Positions 30,011 through 38,891 of a stretch of 64,000 nt of DNA are shown here, in pieces. Made by a program: the position numbers and the translations under genes. Position 1 is the stretch's first letter. Each line of letters opens with the position of its first letter. Below the pieces are notes generated by a model, which was given only the letters and a program-made list of their open reading frames with translations, made no database searches and had not been told where the DNA came from. The stretch is from Streptomyces sp. NBC_00190 (lineage in GTDB: Bacteria > Actinomycetota > Actinomycetes > Streptomycetales > Streptomycetaceae), in NCBI RefSeq assembly GCF_036203305.1, contig NZ_CP108131.1:2294001-2358000 (forward strand), read 5' to 3'.

Positions 30011-30822
30011 TCCTGACCTGGCTGTACGCGCCGGGCGACCGTCCCCAGGTGGTGGCCAAGGCCCTGGGCTGCGGGGCGGACGCCGTCATCGTGGACCTGG
30101 AGGACGCGGTACCGGCCTCCCGCAAGGAGTACGCCCGCGCGGCGACCGCCGAGCTGCTCGCCGGCCGGCCCCCGGTCCCCGTCCACGTCCGCGTCAACGC
30201 GATCGACTCCCCCTGGGGCGGCGCCGACCTCAACGCCCTCGCCGGGCTGCACGGCCTGGCGGGACTGCGGCTTCCCAAGGTCAACGCCCCGGACCAGATC
30301 GTCGCCGCCGCCGTGCGCACCGGCGGGGTGAGCCTGCACGCCCTGCTCGAATCGGCGGTGGGCGTGGAACGCGCGTACGAGATCGCCCGCGCGCACCCCG
30401 CCCTGCGCGGGCTCTCCCTCGGCGAGGCGGACCTGCGGGCCGACCTGGCAGTCAGCGCGGAGACGGGCCTGGACTGGTGCCGCTCCCGGGTGGTGGTGGC
30501 GGCCCGCGCGGCCGGCCTCGCGCCCCCGGCCCAGTCGGTGTTCCCCGACATCCGGGACCTGGAGGCGCTGGCCGTCTCCTGCGCGCGCGGCCGCTCGCTC
30601 GGCTTCCTCGGCCGGGCGGCGATCCACCCCCGTCAGCTGCCGGTGATCGAGCAGGCCTACCTCCCCGGGCCCGAGGAGGTCACGGCCGCACAGGAGGTGC
30701 TGAGCGCCGCGCGGGCCACCCCGGGGGCGCTGGCCCTGCCCGACGGCCGGTTCGTGGACCCGGCCGTCGTGGCGGCGGCCCACCGCACCCTGGCCCTGTC
30801 GCGGCGGATGGCTACGCGTTGA
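30007..30822 (+). CDS. HpcH/HpaI (CitE-like) CoA-ester lyase
   Basis: 271 residues from GTG 30007. TIM-barrel motifs with metal and CoA-binding residues: YAPGDRPQVVAKAL, VDLEDAVP, VHVRVNAIDSPWG, LLESAVGVERAYEI, GEADLRADL and AAIHPRQLPVI. Enzymes of this family cleave malyl-, citramalyl- or citryl-CoA to acetyl- or other acyl-CoA plus a keto acid. It is the last gene of the operon; its 3' end overlaps the convergent beta-helix protein gene by 11 bp. Confidence 0.88.
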   Translation: MILTWLYAPGDRPQVVAKALGCGADAVIVDLEDAVPASRKEYARAATAELLAGRPPVPVHVRVNAIDSPWGGADLNALAGLHGLAGLRLPKVNAPDQIVAAAVRTGGVSLHALLESAVGVERAYEIARAHPALRGLSLGEADLRADLAVSAETGLDWCRSRVVVAARAAGLAPPAQSVFPDIRDLEALAVSCARGRSLGFLGRAAIHPRQLPVIEQAYLPGPEEVTAAQEVLSAARATPGALALPDGRFVDPAVVAAAHRTLALSRRMATR

Positions 30823-32173
30823 GCGCCGACCAGAGCCACTGGCCGCCGACCCGGACGTAGAGCCGCTTGTTGACGGAGTCCACCGCCATGGTGCCGTCCA
30901 GCGGCTGGCGGGTGAAGGAGGCGTCGGTGACCGGCCCGGGCACCAGCCGCAGGGGCGGGTTCGGCGCGTTCTTGACCGGGATCGTGCCGGTCGCCTGGGC
31001 GCCGAGGGTGCCGTAGCTGTTCTCCACGCGGAAGTCGCCGGTGGACGACTGCTCGTAGTAGATGTGGGTGCCGGTGGGCGCGGTGCCGTAGAGCCCGACG
31101 ACGTTGCGCAGCACGGCGGTGGAACCGGGACCCGAGTAGAGCGCCACGCCCGCGTTGACGGTGGCCTTGTCCCGGTTGGCGATGACCACGTTCTCCAGCG
31201 CGCTGGAGCTCGCCGCCCAGCTGATGATGTTGCGCGCGGTGGCCGGGGTGCCCGCCGCGAAGTCGCCGGCGTAGCAGTAGATGTTGGTGGCGTAGACCTG
31301 CTTGCAGCCCGCGTCGGTCTTCAGGTGCGGACCGCCCTGCATCCGGGAGGTCTCGAACTTGCAGTCCGTGAGGTAGACGCCGTTGGGGTTGTTGGTGGTG
31401 ACCGCGCCCTGGCCGATCCACAGGGCACCGGTGCCGAAGGCCTCCAGGCGGCACCCGGTGAAGTGGATCTGGTTGATGTTGTCCTTGCTGTGGCCCCAGG
31501 CGCCCTCGGTGGCGGAGGAGGCGTTGCGCAGCCAGACGTTGGGCTGGGTGGTGCTGCCGGTGGTGCCGGTGCAGTCCTCGATGACCAGGTTGTAGAAGCG
31601 GGAGTCCCAGAACTCCACGGCGTCGATGCACATGTCGTTGTTCGATGACATGAACACGTCGCGGAAGTAGGAGTTGTTGTTGTAGTAGAGCTCCAGCAGC
31701 AGGCCGGTCTTGCGGTTGCCGTTGAACCCGAGGTTCTCGACGGAGCAGTAGCGGCGATGGGTGGCGCCGGTGGAGTAGGCCGCTCCGGTGCCGGACATCC
31801 GCAGGAGGATGCCGTCGCCGCCCTTGATCAGCGTGGAGGCCTTGGCCCCGGCGCCCGCGAGGCGGATGCCGTCCGCCTTGACGGCCAGGGCCGGCGCCCC
31901 GGCCGCGGGCTTGACCAGGTACTTCCCGACGGGGAAGTACACGGTGCCGCCGCCGGCCGCGGCCGCCGCGTCGAGGGCGCGCTGGACGGCCGCGGTGTCG
32001 TCGGTGGAGCCGTCGCCGACCGCGCCATGGCCCTTCACGTCGAACCAGTCGGGCGTTCCCGCGGCCGTGGCCGCCGCGGCGGCCCCGCCGCCGGACATCA
32101 CCGCGGCCCCGGCCAGCCCGGCCACGGCCCCCGTCAGCAGTGCCCGGCGGGCGGTCTTCGGCTGTTCGGTCAT
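30812..32173 (-). CDS. Tat-exported pectate-lyase-superfamily (right-handed beta-helix) protein
   Basis: 453 residues from ATG 32173 (GGGGGAG upstream). N-terminus MTEQPKTARRALLTGAVAG has a twin-arginine signal. Then the Pectate_lyase_3 module FDVKGHGAVGDGSTDDTAAVQRAL and a parallel beta-helix of short repeats rich in Asn and aromatic residues (LYYNNNSYFRDVF, FYNLVIEDC). The C-terminus (DSVNKRLYVRVGGQWLWSAL) resembles a small capping module. It is extracellular and probably acts on or binds a polysaccharide. Catalytic residues were not identified. An operator-like palindrome lies directly upstream. Confidence 0.82.
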   Translation of the reverse strand: MTEQPKTARRALLTGAVAGLAGAAVMSGGGAAAAATAAGTPDWFDVKGHGAVGDGSTDDTAAVQRALDAAAAAGGGTVYFPVGKYLVKPAAGAPALAVKADGIRLAGAGAKASTLIKGGDGILLRMSGTGAAYSTGATHRRYCSVENLGFNGNRKTGLLLELYYNNNSYFRDVFMSSNNDMCIDAVEFWDSRFYNLVIEDCTGTTGSTTQPNVWLRNASSATEGAWGHSKDNINQIHFTGCRLEAFGTGALWIGQGAVTTNNPNGVYLTDCKFETSRMQGGPHLKTDAGCKQVYATNIYCYAGDFAAGTPATARNIISWAASSSALENVVIANRDKATVNAGVALYSGPGSTAVLRNVVGLYGTAPTGTHIYYEQSSTGDFRVENSYGTLGAQATGTIPVKNAPNPPLRLVPGPVTDASFTRQPLDGTMAVDSVNKRLYVRVGGQWLWSALNA

Positions 32174-32185
32174 GGTCTCCCCCTG

Positions 32186-32213
32186 ATGATCAACAGACAT
32201 CGGGGTTGATCAT
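32186..32213. promoter_or_regulatory. Perfect 9-bp inverted repeat upstream of the beta-helix gene
   Basis: ATGATCAAC (32186-32194) and GTTGATCAT (32205-32213) separated by 10 bp, 13-40 bp upstream of the start codon. Its AT-rich, symmetric form is unlike surrounding DNA and suggests a repressor operator rather than a terminator. Confidence 0.55.
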
Positions 32214-32235
32214 GCCAGGCGGCTCCGACAACGAG

Positions 32236-32268
32236 AGGGGGGTGCCGCGCGGTACGCGGCACCCCCCT
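32236..32268 (-). terminator. lgt terminator hairpin
   Basis: Perfect 14-bp stem (32236-32249 / 32255-32268) with a 5-nt loop, 17 bp past the lgt stop. Confidence 0.8.
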
Positions 32269-32284
32269 CCAGCGACCCTTCGGG

Positions 32285-33316
32285 TCAGCGCTTCCCGGCC
32301 CCGGGAGCCTCGCCCTCGGCGCGCTCGGCGTCAGCCGACGGCGCCGCCCCGGCCTGCGCGCCCTTCGTCAGGACGGCCGCCTTCGCCTCGGCGGTCTCCG
32401 GCTTCGCCGGGTCCCCGGAGGCAGCCGCGGCCTCGCCGTCCTTCGGCTCCGTCCCGGCAGGGACGTCGGTGCCCTTGCCCTCGGCGCCCGAGGCATCGGA
32501 ACCGGTGTCCGGTTCGACGACCTCCTCGCGGCCCGGCCGCAGCTTCGCCGACAGCACCAGGTAGACCACGGCCAGCACGAAGACGACGATCGAGGTCCAC
32601 ACGTTCAGCCGGAGGCCCAGGATGTGGTGCGCCTCGTCGACCCGCATGTACTCGATCCAGCCGCGGCCCACGCAGTACGCGGCCACGTACAGGGCGAACG
32701 CCCGGCCGTGTCCGAGCGTGAAGCGGCGGTCGGCCCAGATCACCAGCAGGGCGACGCCGACGCACCACAGTGACTCGTACAGGAAGGTCGGGTGGTAGGT
32801 GCCCGCGACCCGGTTCGGGGCCTCGCTGATCTCCACCGCCCACGGCAGGTCGGTGGCCCTGCCGTACAGCTCCTGGTTGAACCAGTTGCCCCAGCGGCCG
32901 CAGGCCTGGGCCAGCGCGATGCCGGGGGCCAGGGCGTCCGCCCAGGCCGGAAGCGGGATGCCGCGCAGCCGGCAGCCGATCCAGGCTCCGACCGCGCCCA
33001 GCGCGATCGCACCCCAGATGCCGAGGCCGCCCTCCCAGATCTTGAAGGCGTCGACCCAGTTGCGGCCCTCGCCGAAGTAGAGCTGGTAGTCGGTGATCAC
33101 GTGGTAGAGGCGACCGCCGACAAGGCCGAACGGCACCGCCCACACGGCGATGTCCGCGACGGTGCCGGGCTTGCCGCCGCGCGCGATCCACCGCTTGTTG
33201 CCGAGCCAGACGGCGACGAAGACGCCGATGATGATGCAGAACGCGTAGCCGCGGAGCGGGATCGGTCCGAGATGGATCACGCCGGTCGACGGACTGGGGA
33301 TGTAAGCAATGTCCAT
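32285..33316 (-). CDS. lgt: Prolipoprotein diacylglyceryl transferase
   Basis: 343 residues from ATG 33316. Seven hydrophobic segments with the Lgt signatures: PLRGYAFCIIIGV, YHVITDYQLYF, WEGGLGIWGA, GRWGNWFNQELYG and FLYESLWC. It transfers diacylglycerol from phosphatidylglycerol to the Cys of lipoprotein signal peptides. The last 70 or so residues are a charged, Ala/Glu/Gly-rich cytoplasmic tail typical of actinobacterial Lgt. The neighbouring DsbA-like gene (88 bp upstream) also acts on exported proteins. Confidence 0.96.
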   Translation of the reverse strand: MDIAYIPSPSTGVIHLGPIPLRGYAFCIIIGVFVAVWLGNKRWIARGGKPGTVADIAVWAVPFGLVGGRLYHVITDYQLYFGEGRNWVDAFKIWEGGLGIWGAIALGAVGAWIGCRLRGIPLPAWADALAPGIALAQACGRWGNWFNQELYGRATDLPWAVEISEAPNRVAGTYHPTFLYESLWCVGVALLVIWADRRFTLGHGRAFALYVAAYCVGRGWIEYMRVDEAHHILGLRLNVWTSIVVFVLAVVYLVLSAKLRPGREEVVEPDTGSDASGAEGKGTDVPAGTEPKDGEAAAASGDPAKPETAEAKAAVLTKGAQAGAAPSADAERAEGEAPGAGKR

Positions 33317-33404
33317 GGCAGACCCGACGCTACCTTGCCGGACGGGCACCACCGCAACCCGCCCGGCAAGCCGAAACCAAATCCACACCTGCCCCAGGCG
33401 TCGC

Positions 33405-34316
33405 TCAGCGCTCCCCGGGCCCTGACGAGGCACTCTTAGACGGCGTCCTCGACGGGGTCCTCGACGACGCCTTCGACCCCGTCCCGGAGCCGCCGGCCGG
33501 GGACGCCGACGGCGAGGAGACGCCCTTGGCCTTGGCCTCCACCTGCTCCTTCAGCTTCTGCGGGGTCACCGGATGGGCCTGGTCGGCGAAGATGTCCTTG
33601 CCGTCCAGCAGCACGCTCGGGGTGCCCCGGAACTTCCCGGCGGCGAAGGCCTCGTGCGATTTGGCCACCCACGCGTTGTGCGTGCCGTCCTCGACGCACT
33701 TGCGGAACGCGGGGGTGTCCAGCCCGTCCACCTTGCCGGCCAGTTCCAGCAGCTTGGCGTTCTTCCCGTAGGCGTCGTCGACCTCCTGCGGCTGGTTCTG
33801 GAAGAGGACGTCGTGGTACTCCGCGAACTTGCCGGCGTCCTGCGCGCAGGCCGCTGCGTTCGCCGCTTTCAGCGATCCGCTGCCGCCCATGTTGCCGTCG
33901 ATGAGCGTGACCAGGTGGTAGTCGACCTTGAGGAGCCCCGCGGCCTCCAGCTCGTGGACGGTGGCCCGGTAGTTGTCCTCGAAGGACTTGCAGGCGGGGC
34001 AGCGGAAGTCCTCCCACACGGTCAGGGTGGACTTGGCCTCGTCCTTGCCCGTACGGATGGCCAGCGCGTCCTTGCCGGTGGCCCCGGAGGGGGCGACCAC
34101 CGGTCCCGCCTTGCCCGCACCGCCGTCCTTGCCGCTGTTGGCCGCGATCAGGCCGACGACGGCGGCTAGGCCGAGCACGCCGACCACCGCCGCCGACACG
34201 ACGAGGGTCCGCCGGCGCTTGTCCCGGGTCTTCTGCCGCTCGCGCTCCACGAGGAGTCGCTCCCGGGCCGATCGTTTCGTCGCATCGCGGTTCGCACCGT
34301 CGTTCTTCTCGCTCAC
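33405..34316 (-). CDS. Membrane-anchored DsbA-like thioredoxin-fold protein
   Basis: 303 residues from GTG 34316. A basic cytoplasmic N-terminus of about 40 residues rich in Arg/Lys precedes one transmembrane helix (RTLVVSAAVVGVLGLAAVVGLI, trimmed). An extracytoplasmic DsbA-type domain follows with redox motif FRCPACKSFE and the cis-Pro segment GTPSVLLDG. A Ser/Pro tail closes the protein. It is expected to form or isomerise disulfides outside the membrane. Related in layout to the second DsbA-like protein at 62301. Confidence 0.88.
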   Translation of the reverse strand: MSEKNDGANRDATKRSARERLLVERERQKTRDKRRRTLVVSAAVVGVLGLAAVVGLIAANSGKDGGAGKAGPVVAPSGATGKDALAIRTGKDEAKSTLTVWEDFRCPACKSFEDNYRATVHELEAAGLLKVDYHLVTLIDGNMGGSGSLKAANAAACAQDAGKFAEYHDVLFQNQPQEVDDAYGKNAKLLELAGKVDGLDTPAFRKCVEDGTHNAWVAKSHEAFAAGKFRGTPSVLLDGKDIFADQAHPVTPQKLKEQVEAKAKGVSSPSASPAGGSGTGSKASSRTPSRTPSKSASSGPGER

Positions 34317-34330
34317 GTTCGGCCAAACGA

Positions 34331-34360
34331 AGCGGGGAGGCACTCGCGTGCCTCCCCGCT
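34331..34360 (-). terminator. Terminator after the trp genes
   Basis: Perfect 12-bp stem (34331-34342 / 34349-34360) with a 6-nt loop between trpA and the DsbA-like gene. Confidence 0.75.
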
Positions 34361-34384
34361 CCCACTTCCACCCGATCGGGCTAC

Positions 34385-34415
34385 TGGGGGCACCTCCCAG
34401 CGTTAGCTGGGGGAC
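34385..34415. repeat. Interspersed GC-rich repeat (intergenic copy)
   Basis: 31 bp starting TGGGGGCACC and ending TGGGGGAC, with an internal 6-bp hairpin (34396-34401 / 34406-34411). It shares both ends with the copy inside the acyl-CoA dehydrogenase gene at 7858-7897. Confidence 0.6.
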
Positions 34416-34436
34416 CGCTCGGATATGCGCTTCACG

Positions 34437-35267
34437 TCAGCTCCTGCGTACGCCTTCCGCAAGCTCGCCCGCCAGCGACCGTACGGCGGCCAGCCCGGCC
34501 GGCAGGTCCGGCGCGTCCAGCAGCAGCTTGACGAAGGCCGAGCCGACGATCACCCCGTCGGCGAAGGCCGCGACCTCCTTGGCCTGGGCCGGGTTGGAGA
34601 CGCCCAGGCCGACGCAGACGGGGAGCTCGGTGGTGGCGCGGGTGCGCCGCACCAGCGCCTGGGCCTCGTTGCCGACCGATTCGCGGGTGCCGGTGACACC
34701 CATGAGCGAGGCGGCGTAGACGAAGCCGGAGCCGGCCGCCGTGATGGTGGCCAGGCGCTCGTCCTTGCTGCTGGGGGCCACGACGAAGACGGTCGCCAGA
34801 CCGTGCTTCTCCGCGTGCTCACGCCACAGCGCGGACTCCTGGACCGGCAGGTCGGGCAGGATGCAGCCGGCGCCGCCCGCCGCCGCGAGCTCGGCGGTGA
34901 ACCGCTCGACGCCGTAGCGGTCGATGGGGTTCCAGTACGTCATCACCAGGACCGGGGCCCCGGTCGCCTCGTGCGCCTCGCGCACGGTGCGGATCACGTC
35001 GGCGATCTTGACGCCGCCGCGCAGGGCGATGTCGTCGGCGGTCTGGATGATCGCGCCGTCCAGGACCGGATCGCTGTGCGGCAGGCCGACCTCGACCACG
35101 TCCGCGCCGCCCGCGATGACGGCCTTGACCGCCTCGATGGCACCGTCGACGGTCGGGAAGCCCGCCGGGAGGTAGGCGACGAGGGCCGCGCGGTCCTCGG
35201 ACTTCGCCTTGGCGAGCGTGTCGCTCAGCAGCTGGATGCGCCCGGTCTTCTCACTGGCCGTGCTCAC
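34437..35267 (-). CDS. trpA: Tryptophan synthase alpha chain
   Basis: 276 residues from GTG 35267. Alpha-barrel motifs: [14 protein letters not shown], the catalytic Glu in [33 protein letters not shown] (catalytic Asp region), and the phosphate-binding [14 protein letters not shown] with GSAFVK. It cleaves indole-3-glycerol phosphate to indole, passed to TrpB. Overlaps trpB by GTGA. Last gene of trpC-trpM-trpB-trpA. Confidence 0.97.
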   Translation of the reverse strand: MSTASEKTGRIQLLSDTLAKAKSEDRAALVAYLPAGFPTVDGAIEAVKAVIAGGADVVEVGLPHSDPVLDGAIIQTADDIALRGGVKIADVIRTVREAHEATGAPVLVMTYWNPIDRYGVERFTAELAAAGGAGCILPDLPVQESALWREHAEKHGLATVFVVAPSSKDERLATITAAGSGFVYAASLMGVTGTRESVGNEAQALVRRTRATTELPVCVGLGVSNPAQAKEVAAFADGVIVGSAFVKLLLDAPDLPAGLAAVRSLAGELAEGVRRS

Positions 35268-36541
35268 TTCGACTCCCCCTCGGTGTTCTTGGTCGCGCTC
35301 CGCCTCGGCTGCTCGGTGGCGTCGTACAGCCCGAAGTAGCGGGCCGCCGTGTCCATGTCCTTGTCACCGCGGCCGGACAGGTTGACGACCAGCAGGCCGT
35401 CCTTGCCCAGCTCCTTGCCGAGGTCGAGCGCGCCCGCGAGGGCGTGCGCCGACTCGATCGCCGGGATGATCCCCTCCGTACGGGAGAGCAGGCGCAGGGC
35501 CTGCATCGCCGCGTCGTCGGTGACCGCGCGGTACTCGCCGCGGCCCGTGTCCTTCAGGTACGAGTGCTCCGGGCCGATGCCCGGGTAGTCCAGACCGGCC
35601 GAGATGGAGTACGGCTCGGTGATCTGGCCCTCCTCGTCCTGCAGGACGTAGGAGCGGGAGCCGTGCAGGATCCCCGGCTCGCCCGCGGTCAGCGTGGCCG
35701 CGTGCTCGCCGGTCTCCACGCCGTGCCCGGCGGGCTCGAAGCCGACCAGGCGGACGTCGGCGTCCGGGATGAAGGCGTGGAACAGGCCGATGGCGTTCGA
35801 GCCGCCGCCGACGCAGGCCGCGACGGCGTCGGGCAGCCGGCCCGCGCGCTCGATGATCTGGCGGCGGGCCTCGACGCCGATGACCCGGTGGAAGTCGCGG
35901 ACCATGGCCGGGAAGGGGTGGGGGCCGGCGACCGTACCGAAGAGGTAGTGGGTCCGGTCCACATTGGCGACCCAGTCCCGGAACGCCTCGTTGATGGCGT
36001 CCTTCAGCGTCCGGGAGCCGGACTTCACCGCGATGACCTCGGCGCCCAGCATCCGCATCCGGGCCACGTTCAGCGCCTGGCGCTGGGTGTCGATCTCGCC
36101 CATGTAGATGGTGCAGTCGAGGCCGAAGAGCGCGCAGGCGGTGGCGGTGGCCACGCCGTGCTGGCCGGCCCCGGTCTCGGCGATGACCCGGGTCTTGCCC
36201 ATGCGCTTGGTGAGCAGCGCCTGGCCCAGCACGTTGTTGATCTTGTGCGAGCCGGTGTGGTTGAGGTCCTCGCGCTTGAGGAAGATCCGCGCGCCGCCCG
36301 CGTGCTCGGCGAACCGGGGCACCTCGGTGAGGGCGCTCGGGCGGCCGGTGTAGTTGACCATCAGGTCGTTGAGCTCGGCCGCGAAGGCCGGGTCGCCCTT
36401 GGCCTTCTCGTACTCGACGGCGACCTCGTCGACGGCGGCGACGAGCGCCTCCGGGATGAACTTGCCGCCGAAGTCACCGAAGTAACCCTCGGCGTTGGGG
36501 ACGTGACCCTCCGGGTCCGGGATGAAGAATTGGCTGGACAT
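35264..36541 (-). CDS. trpB: Tryptophan synthase beta chain
   Basis: 425 residues with PLP Lys in [11 protein letters not shown], substrate loop [13 protein letters not shown], and phosphate-binding [13 protein letters not shown]. It condenses indole with serine. It starts 206 bp after the trpM stop, so there may be an additional promoter or processing site in the interval 36542-36747, where no other gene is seen. Confidence 0.97.
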   Translation of the reverse strand: MSSQFFIPDPEGHVPNAEGYFGDFGGKFIPEALVAAVDEVAVEYEKAKGDPAFAAELNDLMVNYTGRPSALTEVPRFAEHAGGARIFLKREDLNHTGSHKINNVLGQALLTKRMGKTRVIAETGAGQHGVATATACALFGLDCTIYMGEIDTQRQALNVARMRMLGAEVIAVKSGSRTLKDAINEAFRDWVANVDRTHYLFGTVAGPHPFPAMVRDFHRVIGVEARRQIIERAGRLPDAVAACVGGGSNAIGLFHAFIPDADVRLVGFEPAGHGVETGEHAATLTAGEPGILHGSRSYVLQDEEGQITEPYSISAGLDYPGIGPEHSYLKDTGRGEYRAVTDDAAMQALRLLSRTEGIIPAIESAHALAGALDLGKELGKDGLLVVNLSGRGDKDMDTAARYFGLYDATEQPRRSATKNTEGESK

Positions 36542-36747
36542 GCCAGTGCTCCTACGGGAACGGAATGCGACGAGTGGTTTTCACCGTATTGCGCCGTCCG
36601 CCCGCGACACGCACACCACTCCACGACGGGGTGGCCGGTGCCGCCTGCGGGAAGGAGGACCCGCGCCCGGAGCCGGTCGGCCCGGGCGGTGGGCCGTACG
36701 GGGACCGGCGGGACGGTACGTCTCGTACCGTCGGCCGCAAGCCCTCG

Positions 36748-36972
36748 TTACAGCGCGCCTCCGGGACGCCATCGCATGCCGTTGACCTGACCGGGCTCGG
36801 AGCCGATCACGTACCGGACCCGCCGCCCGTGCACACGCCGGGCCGGGGCGCGGCAGCCGCGAGGGCGGCAGCCGCGCGCCAGGGGCGCGTGCGCCGTCGG
36901 CACGGCGACCGGGCCGCGGCGAGCTGCCTGCGGCGCGTGCGTCGTGCTGACGGAGGGGCGGTCGTGGGCCAT
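36748..36972 (-). CDS. trpM: Tryptophan biosynthesis modulator TrpM
   Basis: 74 residues, beginning 8 bp after the trpC stop and preceding trpB, exactly where streptomycete trp operons carry the small orf known as trpM/trpX. The conserved core is Arg/Gly-rich with two Cys: LARGCRPRGCRAPARRVHGR followed by YVIGSEPGQVNGMRWR. In S. coelicolor TrpM was reported to modulate tryptophan biosynthesis; its mechanism is not visible in sequence. ATG 36972 is favoured. Shorter starts are possible because the first 30 residues are less constrained. Confidence 0.78.
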   Translation of the reverse strand: MAHDRPSVSTTHAPQAARRGPVAVPTAHAPLARGCRPRGCRAPARRVHGRRVRYVIGSEPGQVNGMRWRPGGAL

Positions 36973-36980
36973 GGGAGCGG

Positions 36981-37790
36981 TCAGCTCCGCCCGTGGCGCA
37001 GGGCGGGGTGGGCGCCGGCGGCGACGAGGTCGGCCACGGCCGCCTTCGGGTCGCGGCCGGTCACCAGGGACTCCCCGACGAGGACGGCGTCGGCACCCTC
37101 GTTGGCGTAGGCGATCAGGTCGTGCGGCCCGCGGATGCCGGACTCGGCGACCTTGACGATGTGGGCCGGGATCTCGCCGACGACGCGCTCGAAGGTGGAG
37201 CGGTCGACCTTGAGGTCCTTCAGGTTGCGGGCGTTGACACCGATGATCTTGGCGCCGGCCGCAACCGCACGCTCGACCTCTTCCTCGTCGTGGACCTCGA
37301 CGAGCGGGGTGAGACCGATGGACTCGGCCCGCTCGATGAGGGAGACGAGGGCCTCCTGCTCCAGGGCCGCGACGATCAGCAGCGCGAGGTCGGCGCCGTA
37401 GGCGCGGGCCTCCCAGAGCTGGTACGCCGTGACGATGAAGTCCTTGCGCAGGATCGGGATGTCCACGCGTGCGCGGACGGCCTCCAGGTCGGCCAGCGAG
37501 CCACCGAAGCGGCGCTGTTCGGTGAGGACGGAGATGACCGCCGCACCACCCGCTTCGTAGTCGGCGGCGAGCCCGGCCGGATCGGCGATCGCGGCCAGCG
37601 CGCCCTTGGACGGGCTGGAACGCTTGACCTCGCAGATCACCTTGACGCTGTCGCCGCGCAGGGCAGCGACGCCGTCCTTGGCCTGGGGCGCCTTGGCGGC
37701 ACGCTCCTTGAGCTCGTCGAGGCTCACGCGGGCCTGCCGTTCGGCAAGGTCTTCGCGGACCCCTTCGATGATCTCGTCGAGCACACTCAC
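36981..37790 (-). CDS. trpC: Indole-3-glycerol phosphate synthase
   Basis: 269 residues from GTG 37790. TIM-barrel motifs with catalytic Lys/Glu: [67 protein letters not shown], and [11 protein letters not shown] ending in GESLV. It cyclises CdRP to indole-3-glycerol phosphate. First gene of trpCMBA. The leader 37791-37962 holds an 8-bp inverted repeat at 37828-37853. Confidence 0.97.
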   Translation of the reverse strand: MSVLDEIIEGVREDLAERQARVSLDELKERAAKAPQAKDGVAALRGDSVKVICEVKRSSPSKGALAAIADPAGLAADYEAGGAAVISVLTEQRRFGGSLADLEAVRARVDIPILRKDFIVTAYQLWEARAYGADLALLIVAALEQEALVSLIERAESIGLTPLVEVHDEEEVERAVAAGAKIIGVNARNLKDLKVDRSTFERVVGEIPAHIVKVAESGIRGPHDLIAYANEGADAVLVGESLVTGRDPKAAVADLVAAGAHPALRHGRS

Positions 37791-37827
37791 GCGAGCGGCC
37801 CCCTTCCGGGTCGATGACGGTCGGCCG

Positions 37828-37853
37828 CCTTGCAGACACGTACAACTGCAAGG
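37828..37853. promoter_or_regulatory. Inverted repeat in trpC leader
   Basis: CCTTGCAG (37828-37835) and CTGCAAGG (37846-37853), 10-bp spacer, 38-63 bp upstream of trpC. It could be an operator or leader hairpin. No convincing Trp-rich leader peptide accompanies it. Confidence 0.4.
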
Positions 37854-37962
37854 TCAGCAATCAAATGGTATCCGCAGGAGGCGTTGCGCTCCGCACGCGG
37901 TTGACGGCGTCCCAGTAACTGGACATTCGGAATCCGGGCTTCATCCGGGCCCCGCACGGGAC

Positions 37963-38442
37963 TCAGGGTGCCAGCGCCGAGCCGAAAGAAAGATTTCGGA
38001 CAACGGCGAATGTCAGGCCCACCACGCCGATGGCCCACCAGTACGGCGGCCGCAAGGCGAGGCGGGGTACGGGCCCGCCGCGGTAGGCGCGAACCAGCCA
38101 CAGGGTCATGAATCCCGCGAAGACGAAGTAGCCGACGACAGCGAGGGCATTTGCGCCGAAAGCTGTGGTCAGATCGCCGTGGGCGAACGCGTGCGCGCTG
38201 CGCAGACCGCCACATCCGGGACACAGGATTCCGGTCAGCCGCAGCAGCGGACAGACCGGGTAATGGCCCGGCTCGTTGGGGTCCACTGTGCCCACATACG
38301 CAAAGGCCGCCGCGGCCGCGGCCAGGGTGAGCACCGGGGCCGCGAGCCGCCGGGCCCGGGAGACCCGTACGGCGGGCGCGGTCCGCGGCGGCGCGGCGTC
38401 GGGGGTGTGAGAGGCGTCCACCCGCCGATTCTCGCCGATCAT
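37963..38442 (-). CDS. DUF2752 membrane protein
   Basis: 159 residues with three hydrophobic helices and the DUF2752 core CPLLRLTGILCPGCGGLRSAH, holding three Cys in a C-x2-C-type arrangement that might bind metal or disulfide-bond. Genes of this family often lie beside trpC in streptomycetes, but no enzymatic link to tryptophan is known. It ends 172 bp before trpC. Confidence 0.82.
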   Translation of the reverse strand: MIGENRRVDASHTPDAAPPRTAPAVRVSRARRLAAPVLTLAAAAAAFAYVGTVDPNEPGHYPVCPLLRLTGILCPGCGGLRSAHAFAHGDLTTAFGANALAVVGYFVFAGFMTLWLVRAYRGGPVPRLALRPPYWWAIGVVGLTFAVVRNLSFGSALAP

Positions 38443-38525
38443 GACGACGGGCGCAGCACGACGGAGCGGGATGACAAAAGGCGCAGCCCGACCGGGCCGT
38501 GCCTTTCGGATCCGCGGTACCGCGC

Positions 38526-38777
38526 TCAGACCTTGGCGGGGACCTTGGAGGCGGCGATGACCTCGGCGAGGTCCTTGTGGGCAGCCTTCGGCATGCCCAT
38601 GCCCGCGGCCTTCATCGCCATGCCGACGACACCGCCGAGCGCGACGACGACGAGACCGGCCCAGAAGCCCAGCGGGTTCGCGAGCACCATGAAGGCGCCG
38701 GAGATGCAGAAACCGATGAAGGCGATGATGACACCGGTCCAGGCGGCCGGGGTGTGTCCGTGGCTAGTGCCCGCCAT
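38526..38777 (-). CDS. HGxxPAAW-motif small membrane protein
   Basis: 83 residues from ATG 38777 (GAGGAG upstream). The N-terminal motif HGHTPAAW that names the family is followed by two transmembrane helices (TGVIIAFIGFCISGAFMVLA; FWAGLVVVALGGVVGMAM) and a Lys/Ala-rich tail. It is conserved next to trp genes in actinobacteria. Function unknown. Confidence 0.82.
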   Translation of the reverse strand: MAGTSHGHTPAAWTGVIIAFIGFCISGAFMVLANPLGFWAGLVVVALGGVVGMAMKAAGMGMPKAAHKDLAEVIAASKVPAKV

Positions 38778-38891
38778 GAGTTGCTCCTCGTTGGTCTGTC
38801 GCTGTGCTGTGTCGAAACGCGCGGCCTGTGTCGAACGCTCGGAGCCCATTGTCCCGCACAGGGCGGGGCCGCCGTCCACGGGGGGGGTCCG

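Noticed and set aside
37861-37926. Possible trp leader peptide upstream of trpC (21 codons)
   Set aside because: It has only one Trp codon, no Shine-Dalgarno and no attached terminator/antiterminator pair.
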